Shown: positions 31,158-39,671 of the stretch, one piece after another
How the letters are laid out: each line of letters begins with the position of its first letter
How positions within the stretch are numbered: position 1 is the first letter of the stretch
Source of the DNA: an uncultured Clostridia bacterium
GTDB lineage: Bacteria; Bacillota; Clostridia; Oscillospirales; Ruminococcaceae
Length of the DNA: 48,091 nt
NCBI GenBank assembly: GCA_947166275.1
Contig: CAMVDP010000016.1
Coordinates: forward strand, 1-48,091
Reading direction: 5' to 3'
Notes under the pieces: generated by a model
Seen by the model: the letters and a program-made list of their open reading frames with translations, nothing else
What the model was told of the DNA's origin: nothing
Databases searched by the model: none
Program-made: the position numbers and the translations under genes

Positions 31158-34100
31158 ATGACCTTTGAGGAAAAGCTCGAACGAGCTAAAAGCGGCAGCC
31201 GTGCGACCTATGAGGCAATGTGCCTGGGTTCTGTCGATAAGCTGTACACCGCCGCTCTTATATCTCTCAAAAGTGAAAAAGAGGCCGCCGCTGCAGTCGT
31301 ATCGGCTGTGAACGACGGATTTTCCGGTATATCAAGGATCAAGGACGAGCGTCACCTACGCTCGTGGCTTATCCATGAGCTCACAAAGAATACCGTTGAC
31401 AGGCTCAAGGAGCTCAAAGCCGACGGTACGGTATATACCCCTTCCGGTGTGTTCGCGGAAACAGGCAGACTCCCCGATGTGGAGAGACTGATATTCGCAG
31501 TGTCCTCGGTCTTTGGCTGCGGCGGGCGTGAGATATCGGTGCTCACGGGCATGTCCGGTGAGACCGTGGAAGAAAAGCTTACCTCTGCGAAAAAACGACT
31601 CGGCACTGCTTACAGCAGTATATGCGAAGCTGCGATAGCGTACAGAGCTCCCGACTCGCTGCGTGAACGTTATTCGGGGTTCGACGAGGTAGTGGAAAGT
31701 ATCGAGAAGTCGCTTTCCGAGCCTTCTCCGGAAGAAGCGCCCGCCCCAGAGGGGACAAACGTCCCCAAGGAGACAAACTCCCCCAAGGAGACAAACGTCC
31801 CCGAGGAGACAAACGTCCCCGAGGAGACAAACTCCCCCAAGGAGACAAATGTCCCCGAGGAAACACCCGTCTCCGAAGATACATCTGACAGCGAAGAACC
31901 TGACGACGCAGTGTTTACCGACGATGACGAGCAGGTATTCGATGACGAATACGAGGAAGATGACGAGCCCTCCGAAAATGAGGAAATGCCGCTCAACGCC
32001 GAGACGTTCATGGCGGTGGTCTCCGCCGAAAGAATGAAGGGCAGCGAGTTCCTGCGCCTTATTGGCAACACCCGAATAAGCAACAGCGCTTTCCGCGAGA
32101 TCGAACAAAATCCCCGTCTCACGAAGAAACGCCTTATTGAGCTGCTTGAACAGTCACAGCTCACCGAGAACGACTATTACAAGATGCTGACCGCGATAAA
32201 GGATCGCCGCGATGTACTGGACGCGAAGGAGGAGAACCGCCTTGTACTGGAGCGCGCCGGACTTTATGACGGCTCCCGCCGTGCACGCGGCAGAAGAAAG
32301 CACCGTGAAAAGCCCAAGACCGAGCTTGAACTCGCTATCGGCCTCAGCGATAAGAAGCCCGAGCGCTCTCTCACATTCGAGAAAAACACGATGCCGGAGA
32401 ACGACCTTGACTATCAGCTGTGCAATTCCAAGGGCGTTTTCTCCTACCCCGGATACTTCCACGACCATAAAAAGCCTGACGCAGAGGACAGAAACAAGCT
32501 TGAAGCGGCAGTAATGGCAAACAGCATCTCCTCCGCAGAGGATAACCCCATGAGCCATGCAGCGCTTCACGACCTGTTTGACGATCAGAACAGCGAGCCG
32601 ATAGACCCCTTCGCCGCGATAGCTGCCAACGAAACAGGCGAACCGGTAAAGCCCGACAGGATAGACAACCTGCATGAAGAGTGGAACAGAAGAAGCATAG
32701 AGCAGACCGAAGAGAAACCGAAAAATGATCCCGTACCGGATACGGCTACCGCAGAGTTCGAAATAGCAAAGACAAACGAGATAACCGCTGACACCAGACC
32801 GTTCGATGCCGTAACTCCGGAACAACAGCCGGAGCCTGTTATGGGGTACGACCCGTTCGCACACGCCGACGAGTTATACGGTGCCGCCGACGAAGACGAG
32901 ACTGAAATAGTCACTACACCGATACAGGACGGTATATCGGTCACGCAGATAATCCGCGAGCACGCGACAGGTGAGGACGTTACCGACGCGCAGGCCGAAC
33001 TCGCGATCGGCAGTAACGACCTGATATTCAGCGAATATAACGATGCCGGAACAGATGACGCACCGGCAGTTCCGCCTGCAGAGAGCAGCGGCAGCGATGA
33101 CGACGACGATTCCGCGTATACGCCGGAGATATCGAGCGACGGATCCGATGACGAGATATTTGATGACCCCTCGGAGGACGATGAGGACGAGGTATCCCCC
33201 GTTTCGCCTATCGCACAGGGCGCAGTTCCGGTGAACCTCGATAAAGGAACTGACCTGCCCGGCGATGACGATGAAGAGGAAGAGGACGATGAAGACGATG
33301 ACGCGGGCTCTTTCGACGAATCTCCGAGACGGCGCTATAAGGGCAACGAGTTCTTCTACGATGACAACAAGTTCTATGAGGGCGTGAACCGCGGCAAGAT
33401 AGCGGCGTGCGCAGTATTCGCGGCGCTGTTGATAGCGGGAAGCGTAGGAATGAGGTTCCTGCCGGGAATACAGGAAACGCCTGCCGAAGAGCCCGAACAG
33501 ACGACAGTAAGCGAGAACGAGCCTGACGAGACTACCGCGCAGCCCGAAGATATACCTGTCGACGATTTCACGGAGACGGTCACACTCACCAAGCTGTCAT
33601 CGCTTTCCGAGCTTACATCGGGTCATCCGACTGACACTGCTGCCGCTCCCGCGAAGACGGAATATCTTTGCGCGTCAGGTACGCCGTTCGATACTGACCT
33701 TGTAACGGATCCTGTGAGCTGCGGCGCGGTATTCACTGACAGTACCGCGTACCTTTACTCCCGGAACGAGAAGCTCTTCCGCGCTGTAAAGCTTGACGCT
33801 GCCGATGCCGCGGAGACCGATACTGGCGCGGAGACCGAGAGTGAACAGGCTCCTTCCGATGCACAGCTTCCCATTTCACCGGACAGAGTCTACGCGTTCA
33901 CAGCCATTGACGGCGACCTGTATATCGTCTGCGCGCCTGAAGTCGGAGGCAACACCTGTGTGATCGTCTGCGGTCCGGATATGGCGCAGAAAGCAGAGTA
34001 CTCCTTGAGCGGCAAGTACTGCGGAGCAGGAAAAGTGAACGGAAGGCTCGTGATATCCACCTGTGAATACAGCGGACAGCCGTACTATACCGAGAACGGT

Positions 34101-35048
34101 GAACGACATGACCTCGCCGCATCGGACATATACTCGATAGAGGGTACGAAGTACGGCGCCGTACATCAGATCTGGACAGTCGGAAGCGGAAAGCCGCTGG
34201 CGATCGTCGGCGGACAGGCGTCCGACAGCATCCCGAACCCGCATGTAAAGTTCACCGCCGACGGCATCACACTTGTGAGCGTGGACGGCGATGTGACATA
34301 TACCGTAGATATTTCAGGCTCGCTTGAGCCCGGCGAAGCTCGCGCCTACAAGGGCTGTGCGTTCAGCGCTGACTGCGCGGGAGCCGGCGGCATGATAGGC
34401 GCTGACGCGGAGCGCGGACTTACCGCGTATAAGAACGGACATCTCGTTACTGTGTCCGATGTTACCGTTCTTTCAGTGGCATGGTCAGACAGCGGGATCG
34501 CATACGTCGTCGCACGGCAGAACTCTGACAACCAGAAAATGCTGTACGGCTTTGACATGAGCGGTGACGAACCTGTGAACGCGAACATCACCGCCGATGA
34601 CATACACACAACGCTGCTGCGCTCTGTGGGTGACAGCCTGGCGGGTGTTAAAGCAGAACCTGCGCCCGACGGTGAGCGTACAGGACTGCGGCTTTCGCTG
34701 TACACCTACGACGGTAAGCTCACAGAGACCGCGTACTCGATAATCGAGCTTGACAAGGCTACCTCACGTGAAAATCTCAAATACCTGAGCAGCCCCGCGG
34801 AAACGGATATCGGGATGCTCGCCGCAAATGAAAGCGGAACGCTGTTTGCGGTACCGACAGTTTATTTTGACGGGTTCTCCGAGGTGGAGCGGGTAGTAGT
34901 GCTCCGCTTTGACGGCACCACCTTTACCCAGACCGGTGAGCTTATCACCTACGATGAAAAGTCTCCGATGCTATGCCCGTTCATACGCGACGATAAAGTG
35001 TACGTTATAGCCGGCGGCAAAATTGCCGAAATACCTTTTACAGATTAA
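31158..35048 (+). CDS. ECF-sigma-like domain fused to acidic linker, membrane helix and beta-propeller-like region
   Basis: 1296 residues; the start at 31158 follows GGAG at spacing 8 (ATG 31134 lacks a site). Residues about 1-90 resemble sigma-70 region 2 (DKLYTAALISLKSEKEAAAA, then HLRSWLIHELTKNTVDRLKE) and about 105-160 region 4 (GREISVLTGMSGETVEEKLT). A six-unit hexapeptide repeat follows (about 199-235), a helical segment (about 275-370), long Asp/Glu-rich linkers, then one membrane helix at about 746-766 (KIAACAVFAALLIAGSVGM). The outer 530 residues have beta-propeller-like strands (SGKYCGAGKVNGRLVISTCE). This would place a sigma-like domain inside and a sensor outside. Key sigma residues are degenerate, so DNA binding is uncertain. 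No anti-sigma gene is adjacent. Confidence 0.75.
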   Translation: MTFEEKLERAKSGSRATYEAMCLGSVDKLYTAALISLKSEKEAAAAVVSAVNDGFSGISRIKDERHLRSWLIHELTKNTVDRLKELKADGTVYTPSGVFAETGRLPDVERLIFAVSSVFGCGGREISVLTGMSGETVEEKLTSAKKRLGTAYSSICEAAIAYRAPDSLRERYSGFDEVVESIEKSLSEPSPEEAPAPEGTNVPKETNSPKETNVPEETNVPEETNSPKETNVPEETPVSEDTSDSEEPDDAVFTDDDEQVFDDEYEEDDEPSENEEMPLNAETFMAVVSAERMKGSEFLRLIGNTRISNSAFREIEQNPRLTKKRLIELLEQSQLTENDYYKMLTAIKDRRDVLDAKEENRLVLERAGLYDGSRRARGRRKHREKPKTELELAIGLSDKKPERSLTFEKNTMPENDLDYQLCNSKGVFSYPGYFHDHKKPDAEDRNKLEAAVMANSISSAEDNPMSHAALHDLFDDQNSEPIDPFAAIAANETGEPVKPDRIDNLHEEWNRRSIEQTEEKPKNDPVPDTATAEFEIAKTNEITADTRPFDAVTPEQQPEPVMGYDPFAHADELYGAADEDETEIVTTPIQDGISVTQIIREHATGEDVTDAQAELAIGSNDLIFSEYNDAGTDDAPAVPPAESSGSDDDDDSAYTPEISSDGSDDEIFDDPSEDDEDEVSPVSPIAQGAVPVNLDKGTDLPGDDDEEEEDDEDDDAGSFDESPRRRYKGNEFFYDDNKFYEGVNRGKIAACAVFAALLIAGSVGMRFLPGIQETPAEEPEQTTVSENEPDETTAQPEDIPVDDFTETVTLTKLSSLSELTSGHPTDTAAAPAKTEYLCASGTPFDTDLVTDPVSCGAVFTDSTAYLYSRNEKLFRAVKLDAADAAETDTGAETESEQAPSDAQLPISPDRVYAFTAIDGDLYIVCAPEVGGNTCVIVCGPDMAQKAEYSLSGKYCGAGKVNGRLVISTCEYSGQPYYTENGERHDLAASDIYSIEGTKYGAVHQIWTVGSGKPLAIVGGQASDSIPNPHVKFTADGITLVSVDGDVTYTVDISGSLEPGEARAYKGCAFSADCAGAGGMIGADAERGLTAYKNGHLVTVSDVTVLSVAWSDSGIAYVVARQNSDNQKMLYGFDMSGDEPVNANITADDIHTTLLRSVGDSLAGVKAEPAPDGERTGLRLSLYTYDGKLTETAYSIIELDKATSRENLKYLSSPAETDIGMLAANESGTLFAVPTVYFDGFSEVERVVVLRFDGTTFTQTGELITYDEKSPMLCPFIRDDKVYVIAGGKIAEIPFTD
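31754..31861 (+). repeat. 18-bp tandem repeat coding for (T-N-x-P-x-E)n
   Basis: GACAAAC recurs at 31754, 31772, 31790, 31808, 31826 and 31844, exactly 18 bp apart, encoding six copies of a hexapeptide such as TNVPKE, TNSPKE or TNVPEE. It lies in the linker after the sigma-like domain. Copy number could change by slippage without shifting the frame. Confidence 0.9.
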
Positions 35049-35057
35049 ACAAACTCC

Positions 35058-35095
35058 CGCAGGATATTACGTTGCGTAATATCCTGCGTTTTTTT
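35058..35095. terminator. Strong terminator between converging genes
   Basis: CGCAGGATATTACG (35058-35071) and CGTAATATCCTGCG (35075-35088) form a perfect 14-bp stem, followed by TTTTTTT on the plus side and overlapping the end of the minus-strand gene. Confidence 0.92.
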
Positions 35096-36266
35096 ATTTC
35101 ACCGACTCCTGCGGGTCTGAATCCGATGAGGAGTCTTTTTCAAAGCTTTCCATTTCCGACTCATCGGGGATCACGGGAATGTCCTCGCCTTCCGTGACCG
35201 GCTGGGATTGTATCTGCGGGAGAGGGATCTCCGCAGGTTCGGCGTAAGTGTCGCCGGCACCGTAGTGCTCCGCAGCGTAAACCAGAACGAGGTAGCAGTC
35301 GGTAAGCTCTTCGTATGTCGCCTCACGCACAGCGTACAGCTCCCGTTCATTCAGGAACGACTTGATCTTGTCTACGAGTCCAACTCTACCCACACTTGAC
35401 AAATCGTATATTTCCTGGAGCGTGAGATTGACCCTCATCTTCTCAAACGCGGAGTCAAGCGCGGCATTCGCATCACTGTACACCACGGGCAGCACCGTCT
35501 GTACCGTGCGATGCTGAACGCCCTTTTCATCGATAGTGAAGTTGTCGGAGTATACGAGCTCCTCCGCACGTACGAACTCAAAGCCCTTCTGCTTCAGCTC
35601 CGTGAGCAGCTCCGGCAGTGCCTCGACTGCCGCCGGGCTGTCATTATGGAATAGGAGGATCGACCCCGACGCGGTGCCGTCAAGCACACGCTTTTTTACG
35701 GAGAACGCGTCGGGATCGTCAAGATCTCTGCTGTCAAGTGACCACTGCACCGGCATCACACCCATGCCCTCAAGAGTGGTGAGCGCCTTGTCGTCATAGT
35801 CCGCGAACGGTGCACGGTGAAGCTTCGGCTCGGTGCCGATGAGCGTGCATATCTTCTGCGACGCAGCATTTGTATCGGCTATCAGGTCATTGATGTTCAT
35901 GCCTCTTATGTGTATGTTCGTATTCGTGAGGTTCTGCACCGAATGCCCCGCGGAACTCATTGCACGCACGGAATCGGGATGGTCGTCACAGAACTCTCCC
36001 GTCACGAAGAATGTAGCTTTCGCTCCGGCAGCGGAAAGAATATCCAGCAGCCTTCCGGTGTCCCCGTCGCCCCATGCGCAGTTGAATGTGAGCGCTATCC
36101 TGTTGTCTCCGCGTTCAACACTGCACACGGGCTTCTTACCCGTGTCCGCCGAGGCTGTCACCGAGCCGAATACAGCGAATACTATAAGCAGAACCACCGT
36201 GATCGCTCCGAGCACTGCCGCGATGATACGAAGTATCTGCTTTCTTGTCATAGTGTATATTACCAT
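35094..36266 (-). CDS. PdaB-like NodB-fold (polysaccharide deacetylase family) protein
   Basis: 390 residues; start at 36266 after GAAAGGG. One N-terminal membrane helix (about 11-35), then a NodB domain (about 48-245) and a C-terminal extension of 145 residues ending in Pro/Glu/Ser-rich sequence. Family blocks can be traced: TFNCAWGDGD (60-69) for motif 1, GHSVQNLTNTN (107-117) for motif 2, RAPFADYD for motif 3, and ILLFHND for motif 5. The usual metal-binding histidines of motif 2 are Leu113 and Asn117, and the catalytic Asp of motif 1 is Asn62. Sporulation proteins of the PdaB type are also divergent at motif 2. Catalysis is therefore doubtful; a structural role in spore or wall biology is possible. 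Confidence 0.82.
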   Translation of the reverse strand: MVIYTMTRKQILRIIAAVLGAITVVLLIVFAVFGSVTASADTGKKPVCSVERGDNRIALTFNCAWGDGDTGRLLDILSAAGAKATFFVTGEFCDDHPDSVRAMSSAGHSVQNLTNTNIHIRGMNINDLIADTNAASQKICTLIGTEPKLHRAPFADYDDKALTTLEGMGVMPVQWSLDSRDLDDPDAFSVKKRVLDGTASGSILLFHNDSPAAVEALPELLTELKQKGFEFVRAEELVYSDNFTIDEKGVQHRTVQTVLPVVYSDANAALDSAFEKMRVNLTLQEIYDLSSVGRVGLVDKIKSFLNERELYAVREATYEELTDCYLVLVYAAEHYGAGDTYAEPAEIPLPQIQSQPVTEGEDIPVIPDESEMESFEKDSSSDSDPQESVK

Positions 36267-36380
36267 ATCGTTTATACCCTTTCGTAGGTTTTCCTCTGCT
36301 TAATAGTATTCGGGTATTGTCCGGGATATGCCTGACGAGTCCGGATGTTTCACATTTTGGAAGAATATGAATGAATGCTA

Positions 36381-36409
36381 TTGAAAAAACTACGGAAGTA
36401 TGGTATAAT
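36381..36409 (+). promoter_or_regulatory. Promoter of the EamA-like gene
   Basis: TTGAAA (36381-36386), 17-bp spacer, TATAAT (36404-36409), about 42 bp before the ATG at 36451. Confidence 0.82.
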
Positions 36410-36450
36410 GATTTGGTTTTTCAGTATTTTTATGTCAGGGAGATAAATAA

Positions 36451-37308
36451 ATGCTTCTTATGCTCGCTGTGGTCGGACTCTATACGATCACCTCACTGAA
36501 TGACAAATATGCCGTAAGCAAGGCAAAATACAACGGTGCACAGCTCACGTTCCTGATGGCAGCGGGAACAGCGCCGTTCCTCGCTATGCTGCTGCCGTGG
36601 GCGGACAGGACGCTTACGTTCTGCTGGCAGGCCGGAGCCTGTATACTGCTTATCGCGCTGTCAAAATACCTCGAATTCGATATGAGCGCGAAGATACTCG
36701 AAACGATGTCCGCGTTCGAGCTGAAAGCGTGGGTGGGGATACTGCTGTTTGTGTCGTATTTCACCGACGCGGTGATGTACAGTTTTACGCCCGACCCGCT
36801 GAAGATCGTGTTCATCGTGCTTACGACGGCAGGGCTCGCTATGATAGCGATATCTGGGCGCGGCAAGGTGGAGTACGGAAAGATCGCAGTGCCGCTGCTG
36901 CTGTATCTCGCAGCGCGCTTTGGCTACGGATTTGTGATGAAATGGGCGGAGCCGTACATATCATCGACGCTGACGCTGCTTTTCGCGCTGATCGTGCTTG
37001 CGGCAGTCATGCTTCCCGCCGCAAAGCCCTGGGTGATACCAAAAGAAAGCCCCGAGCATTTCAAGGGGCTTCTGATAGTTGTTCTGTGCAAGATACCCAA
37101 CGCCTTCGGGCTTATGGGAGAGAACGCTGTCGCAGCCGAGAGCCTCACAAACTTCTCATTTATCCCGCCGATGATACTGATAGTTATTTTCTTCGTCAGT
37201 CTGTTCAGCAAGAGCACGCGCCCAACAGGGCTCAACCTCGCGGGGAGCGTCGTTTGCATCGTCGGTATACTCGGCTTCCAGCTTGCCGACCTGATCATCT
37301 CGGCATAA
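36451..37308 (+). CDS. EamA/DMT-type membrane transporter
   Basis: 285 residues, mostly hydrophobic, with about nine or ten predicted helices and two similar halves, as in drug/metabolite transporters of the EamA/RhaT kind (usual length 280-310). Start after CAGGGAG. Such proteins exchange small metabolites or amino acids; the substrate cannot be told from sequence. The first helix is short, so one helix may be missing compared with the ten-helix model. Monocistronic with a good promoter; it converges on the MBL hydrolase gene with a 31-bp gap. Confidence 0.75.
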   Translation: MLLMLAVVGLYTITSLNDKYAVSKAKYNGAQLTFLMAAGTAPFLAMLLPWADRTLTFCWQAGACILLIALSKYLEFDMSAKILETMSAFELKAWVGILLFVSYFTDAVMYSFTPDPLKIVFIVLTTAGLAMIAISGRGKVEYGKIAVPLLLYLAARFGYGFVMKWAEPYISSTLTLLFALIVLAAVMLPAAKPWVIPKESPEHFKGLLIVVLCKIPNAFGLMGENAVAAESLTNFSFIPPMILIVIFFVSLFSKSTRPTGLNLAGSVVCIVGILGFQLADLIISA

Positions 37309-37339
37309 CGCTGCACGGAATGGAGCCCGATGTCCCCGC

Positions 37340-38005
37340 TCACTCAAGAAACGGGTTATATTCGCGCTCTGTGTCAAGCGTTGTGCTCTCACCGTGACCG
37401 GGGTACACGGCGTAATTGCCGGTGAGCGCTTTCAGCTTTTCGAGCGACTCGTAAAGAACGGCGGTACTGCCCGAATAGCCGTCGCTTCTGCCGATGCTGT
37501 CCTTGAACAGCGTATCACCGCTGAACATAATGGGGGCGCCGTTCTCGTCCTCACATAGTATGCAGACGCTGCCGGCGGTGTGACCGGGAGTCTCAATGAC
37601 CGTGAAAGTTACATTGCCCTGCTTGACTGTGGCTTTTCCGGTGCTCTCGTCGAATTCGTAAAATCCATCGGGAACGCACTCCACATACGGAACGCCCGGC
37701 GCGAAGAATGAGAGCGACTTCATGGCACTGTCTGCGCCATGCATGAGCTCATCATCCCTGCGGTCCACGATTATTGGCGGGGGAGCATCTTTATAGGCGG
37801 CTTTAAGGCTCACTGCACCGCCGGTATGGTCGAAATGGCCGTGGGTGAGCAGTATCTTCTTTATGACAAGTCCGGCTTCGTCCGCGGCTTTTTTTATTGC
37901 GGGTCCGTTCGAAGCAGGGTCGATGCAGACAGCCTCGCCCTCTCCGGTCTGTACGATGTAACAGTTCGTTCCGAGCGGCGGAAGCTCCAAAGGTATTATC
38001 AGCAT
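37340..38005 (-). CDS. MBL-fold metallo-hydrolase (glyoxalase II-like)
   Basis: 221 residues; start after GGAGGAC. Metal-binding motifs are all present: THGHFDHTGG (about 54-63), PGHTAG (about 141-146), SGDTLF and YPGHGES. The size and pattern match the short YcbL/glyoxalase-II-like hydrolases of Firmicutes, cytosolic zinc enzymes acting on thioesters or related small molecules. The true substrate is unknown. It has its own near-consensus promoter and diverges from galT. Confidence 0.92.
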   Translation of the reverse strand: MLIIPLELPPLGTNCYIVQTGEGEAVCIDPASNGPAIKKAADEAGLVIKKILLTHGHFDHTGGAVSLKAAYKDAPPPIIVDRRDDELMHGADSAMKSLSFFAPGVPYVECVPDGFYEFDESTGKATVKQGNVTFTVIETPGHTAGSVCILCEDENGAPIMFSGDTLFKDSIGRSDGYSGSTAVLYESLEKLKALTGNYAVYPGHGESTTLDTEREYNPFLE

Positions 38006-38035
38006 AATTGTCCTCCGTAACGTGATATTTACTTT

Positions 38036-38065
38036 ATTATATAACTTTCGGAAGCGTCATGTCAA
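38036..38065 (-). promoter_or_regulatory. Promoter of the MBL hydrolase gene
   Basis: On the minus strand TTGACA (38065-38060), 18-bp spacer, TATAAT (38041-38036). Confidence 0.82.
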
Positions 38066-38092
38066 GTATACAGTGTAAATTCAACAAAACTC

Positions 38093-38121
38093 TTTACAAA
38101 AGCGGCAGAAAATGCTATAAT
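38093..38121 (+). promoter_or_regulatory. Promoter of galT-malQ
   Basis: TTTACA (38093-38098), 17-bp spacer, TATAAT (38116-38121). Confidence 0.8.
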
Positions 38122-38156
38122 ATGATAGTATAATGTTTTTTACGGGGGGAACCACC

Positions 38157-39671
38157 ATGATCTGCAATCTTATCCAGACTCTTATAGAGTACGGTAAAAA
38201 TAAAGGTCTTATCGAAAATGTCGATGAAATATATATCCGCAACCGCCTGATGGAAGCACTGAAGGCGGACGCCTGGCAGGAGCCCTCACCGATCGGCGGG
38301 CTCACCATTGACGAGCTTCTTGCGAAAATAGAAGACTACGCCTGCGAAAACGGCATAATAGAGGATTCCGGCGCATATCGTGACATCTTCGGCACCGAGC
38401 TCATGGGCATCCTCACGCCCATGCCCCGCGAAGTAAACGCGCGGTTTTGGAGCGAGTACAAGCATCACCCTTACAGCGCCACCGACTGGTACTATAAGTT
38501 CAGCGCGGATACCAACTACTACCGCGCCGGTGTCATTTCCCGCGATATCCGTTGGAAGTACCACTGCGAGTACGGTGAGCTGGATATCACGATAAACCGC
38601 TCAAAGCCCGAGAAGGATCCCCGAGATATCGCTGCGGCGCGCAATATGCCCAAAACCGCATATCCCGCGTGCCAGCTGTGCATAGAGAACATGGGATTTC
38701 ATGGCACGCTCACCCACCCTGCGAGACAGAACCTGCGCCCCATACAGATGAAGGTCGCCGGCGGTGACTGGTGGTTCCAGTATTCTCCATACGGCTATTA
38801 CAACGAGCACAGTATATTCTTCAACAACGAGCACATACCTATGAAGATAGACCGCTCGGTATTCGACAAGCTGTTCGGCATAGTAGAGACGCTTCCGCAT
38901 TACTTTGTCGGCTCGAACGCCGATCTTCCCATAGTCGGCGGATCGATACTCAGCCATGAGCACTTCCAGGGCGGACGGTATATCTTCGCCATGAATAAGG
39001 CACAGCATGAAACAGAGTTTGACCTGCCGCGCTTCCCTAATGTCAAGGCATGCACCGTAAAGTGGCCGATGTCTGTGATACGGCTCATCAGCCCGGACAA
39101 GCAGCAGCTCGGCGATGCGTGCGACGCAATACTGCGCTGCTGGAGAGGGTACTCCGACCCGAGCGTCGGGATATTTGCCGAGACCGACGGTGTCCCGCAT
39201 AACACTATAACCCCGATAGCGGACTGCTTTGACACCGAAGATGCCGAGACATGGTATGAATGCAGCCTTGTGCTGCGCAACAACATCACATCGGAGGAGC
39301 GCCCGCTCGGCATATTCCACCCGAACCCGAAGCTCCACCATATAAAGAAGGAGAACATCGGACTTATCGAGGTAATGGGGCTTGCTGTGCTTCCCGCGCG
39401 TCTTGCCGACGAGCTCACGCTGCTTGAAAAGGCACTGGTGGATAAAACGGATATATCCGGTGACGAGAAGCTTTCCGGTCACGCGGAATGGCTGAATGAC
39501 GTCATCACCCGTCACCCCGAAGCAAACGCGGATAACGCGGAGACTATACTGAAAGCCGAAATAGGCGCAGTATTCGAGCAGGTACTGCTCGATGCCGGCG
39601 TTTACAAGCGCGATGAAGCGGGAAAAGCCGCTTTCGCGAGGTTCATAGATAAGGCAAGGGAGTTTGTATGA
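38157..39671 (+). CDS. galT: UDP-glucose--hexose-1-phosphate uridylyltransferase (class II GalT)
   Basis: 504 residues starting MICNLIQTLIEYG after GGGGGGAA; ATG 38133 is too close to the promoter to be used. It is the long Firmicutes/actinobacterial GalT class (about 490-510), unlike the 350-residue E. coli type. Visible blocks are WSEYKHHPYSATDWYYKFS, GGSILSHEHFQGG (nucleotide-transfer His region) and FHPNPKLHHIKKENIGLIEV. It moves UMP from UDP-glucose to galactose-1-phosphate in the Leloir pathway. galK and galE are not in the window. Stop and malQ start overlap by four bases (ATGA), so the two are co-translated. Confidence 0.95.
   Translation: MICNLIQTLIEYGKNKGLIENVDEIYIRNRLMEALKADAWQEPSPIGGLTIDELLAKIEDYACENGIIEDSGAYRDIFGTELMGILTPMPREVNARFWSEYKHHPYSATDWYYKFSADTNYYRAGVISRDIRWKYHCEYGELDITINRSKPEKDPRDIAAARNMPKTAYPACQLCIENMGFHGTLTHPARQNLRPIQMKVAGGDWWFQYSPYGYYNEHSIFFNNEHIPMKIDRSVFDKLFGIVETLPHYFVGSNADLPIVGGSILSHEHFQGGRYIFAMNKAQHETEFDLPRFPNVKACTVKWPMSVIRLISPDKQQLGDACDAILRCWRGYSDPSVGIFAETDGVPHNTITPIADCFDTEDAETWYECSLVLRNNITSEERPLGIFHPNPKLHHIKKENIGLIEVMGLAVLPARLADELTLLEKALVDKTDISGDEKLSGHAEWLNDVITRHPEANADNAETILKAEIGAVFEQVLLDAGVYKRDEAGKAAFARFIDKAREFV

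Noticed and set aside
31754-31861. Regular repeats considered as a CRISPR array
   Set aside because: Units are adjacent 18-mers without spacers and encode an in-frame hexapeptide inside a large protein.
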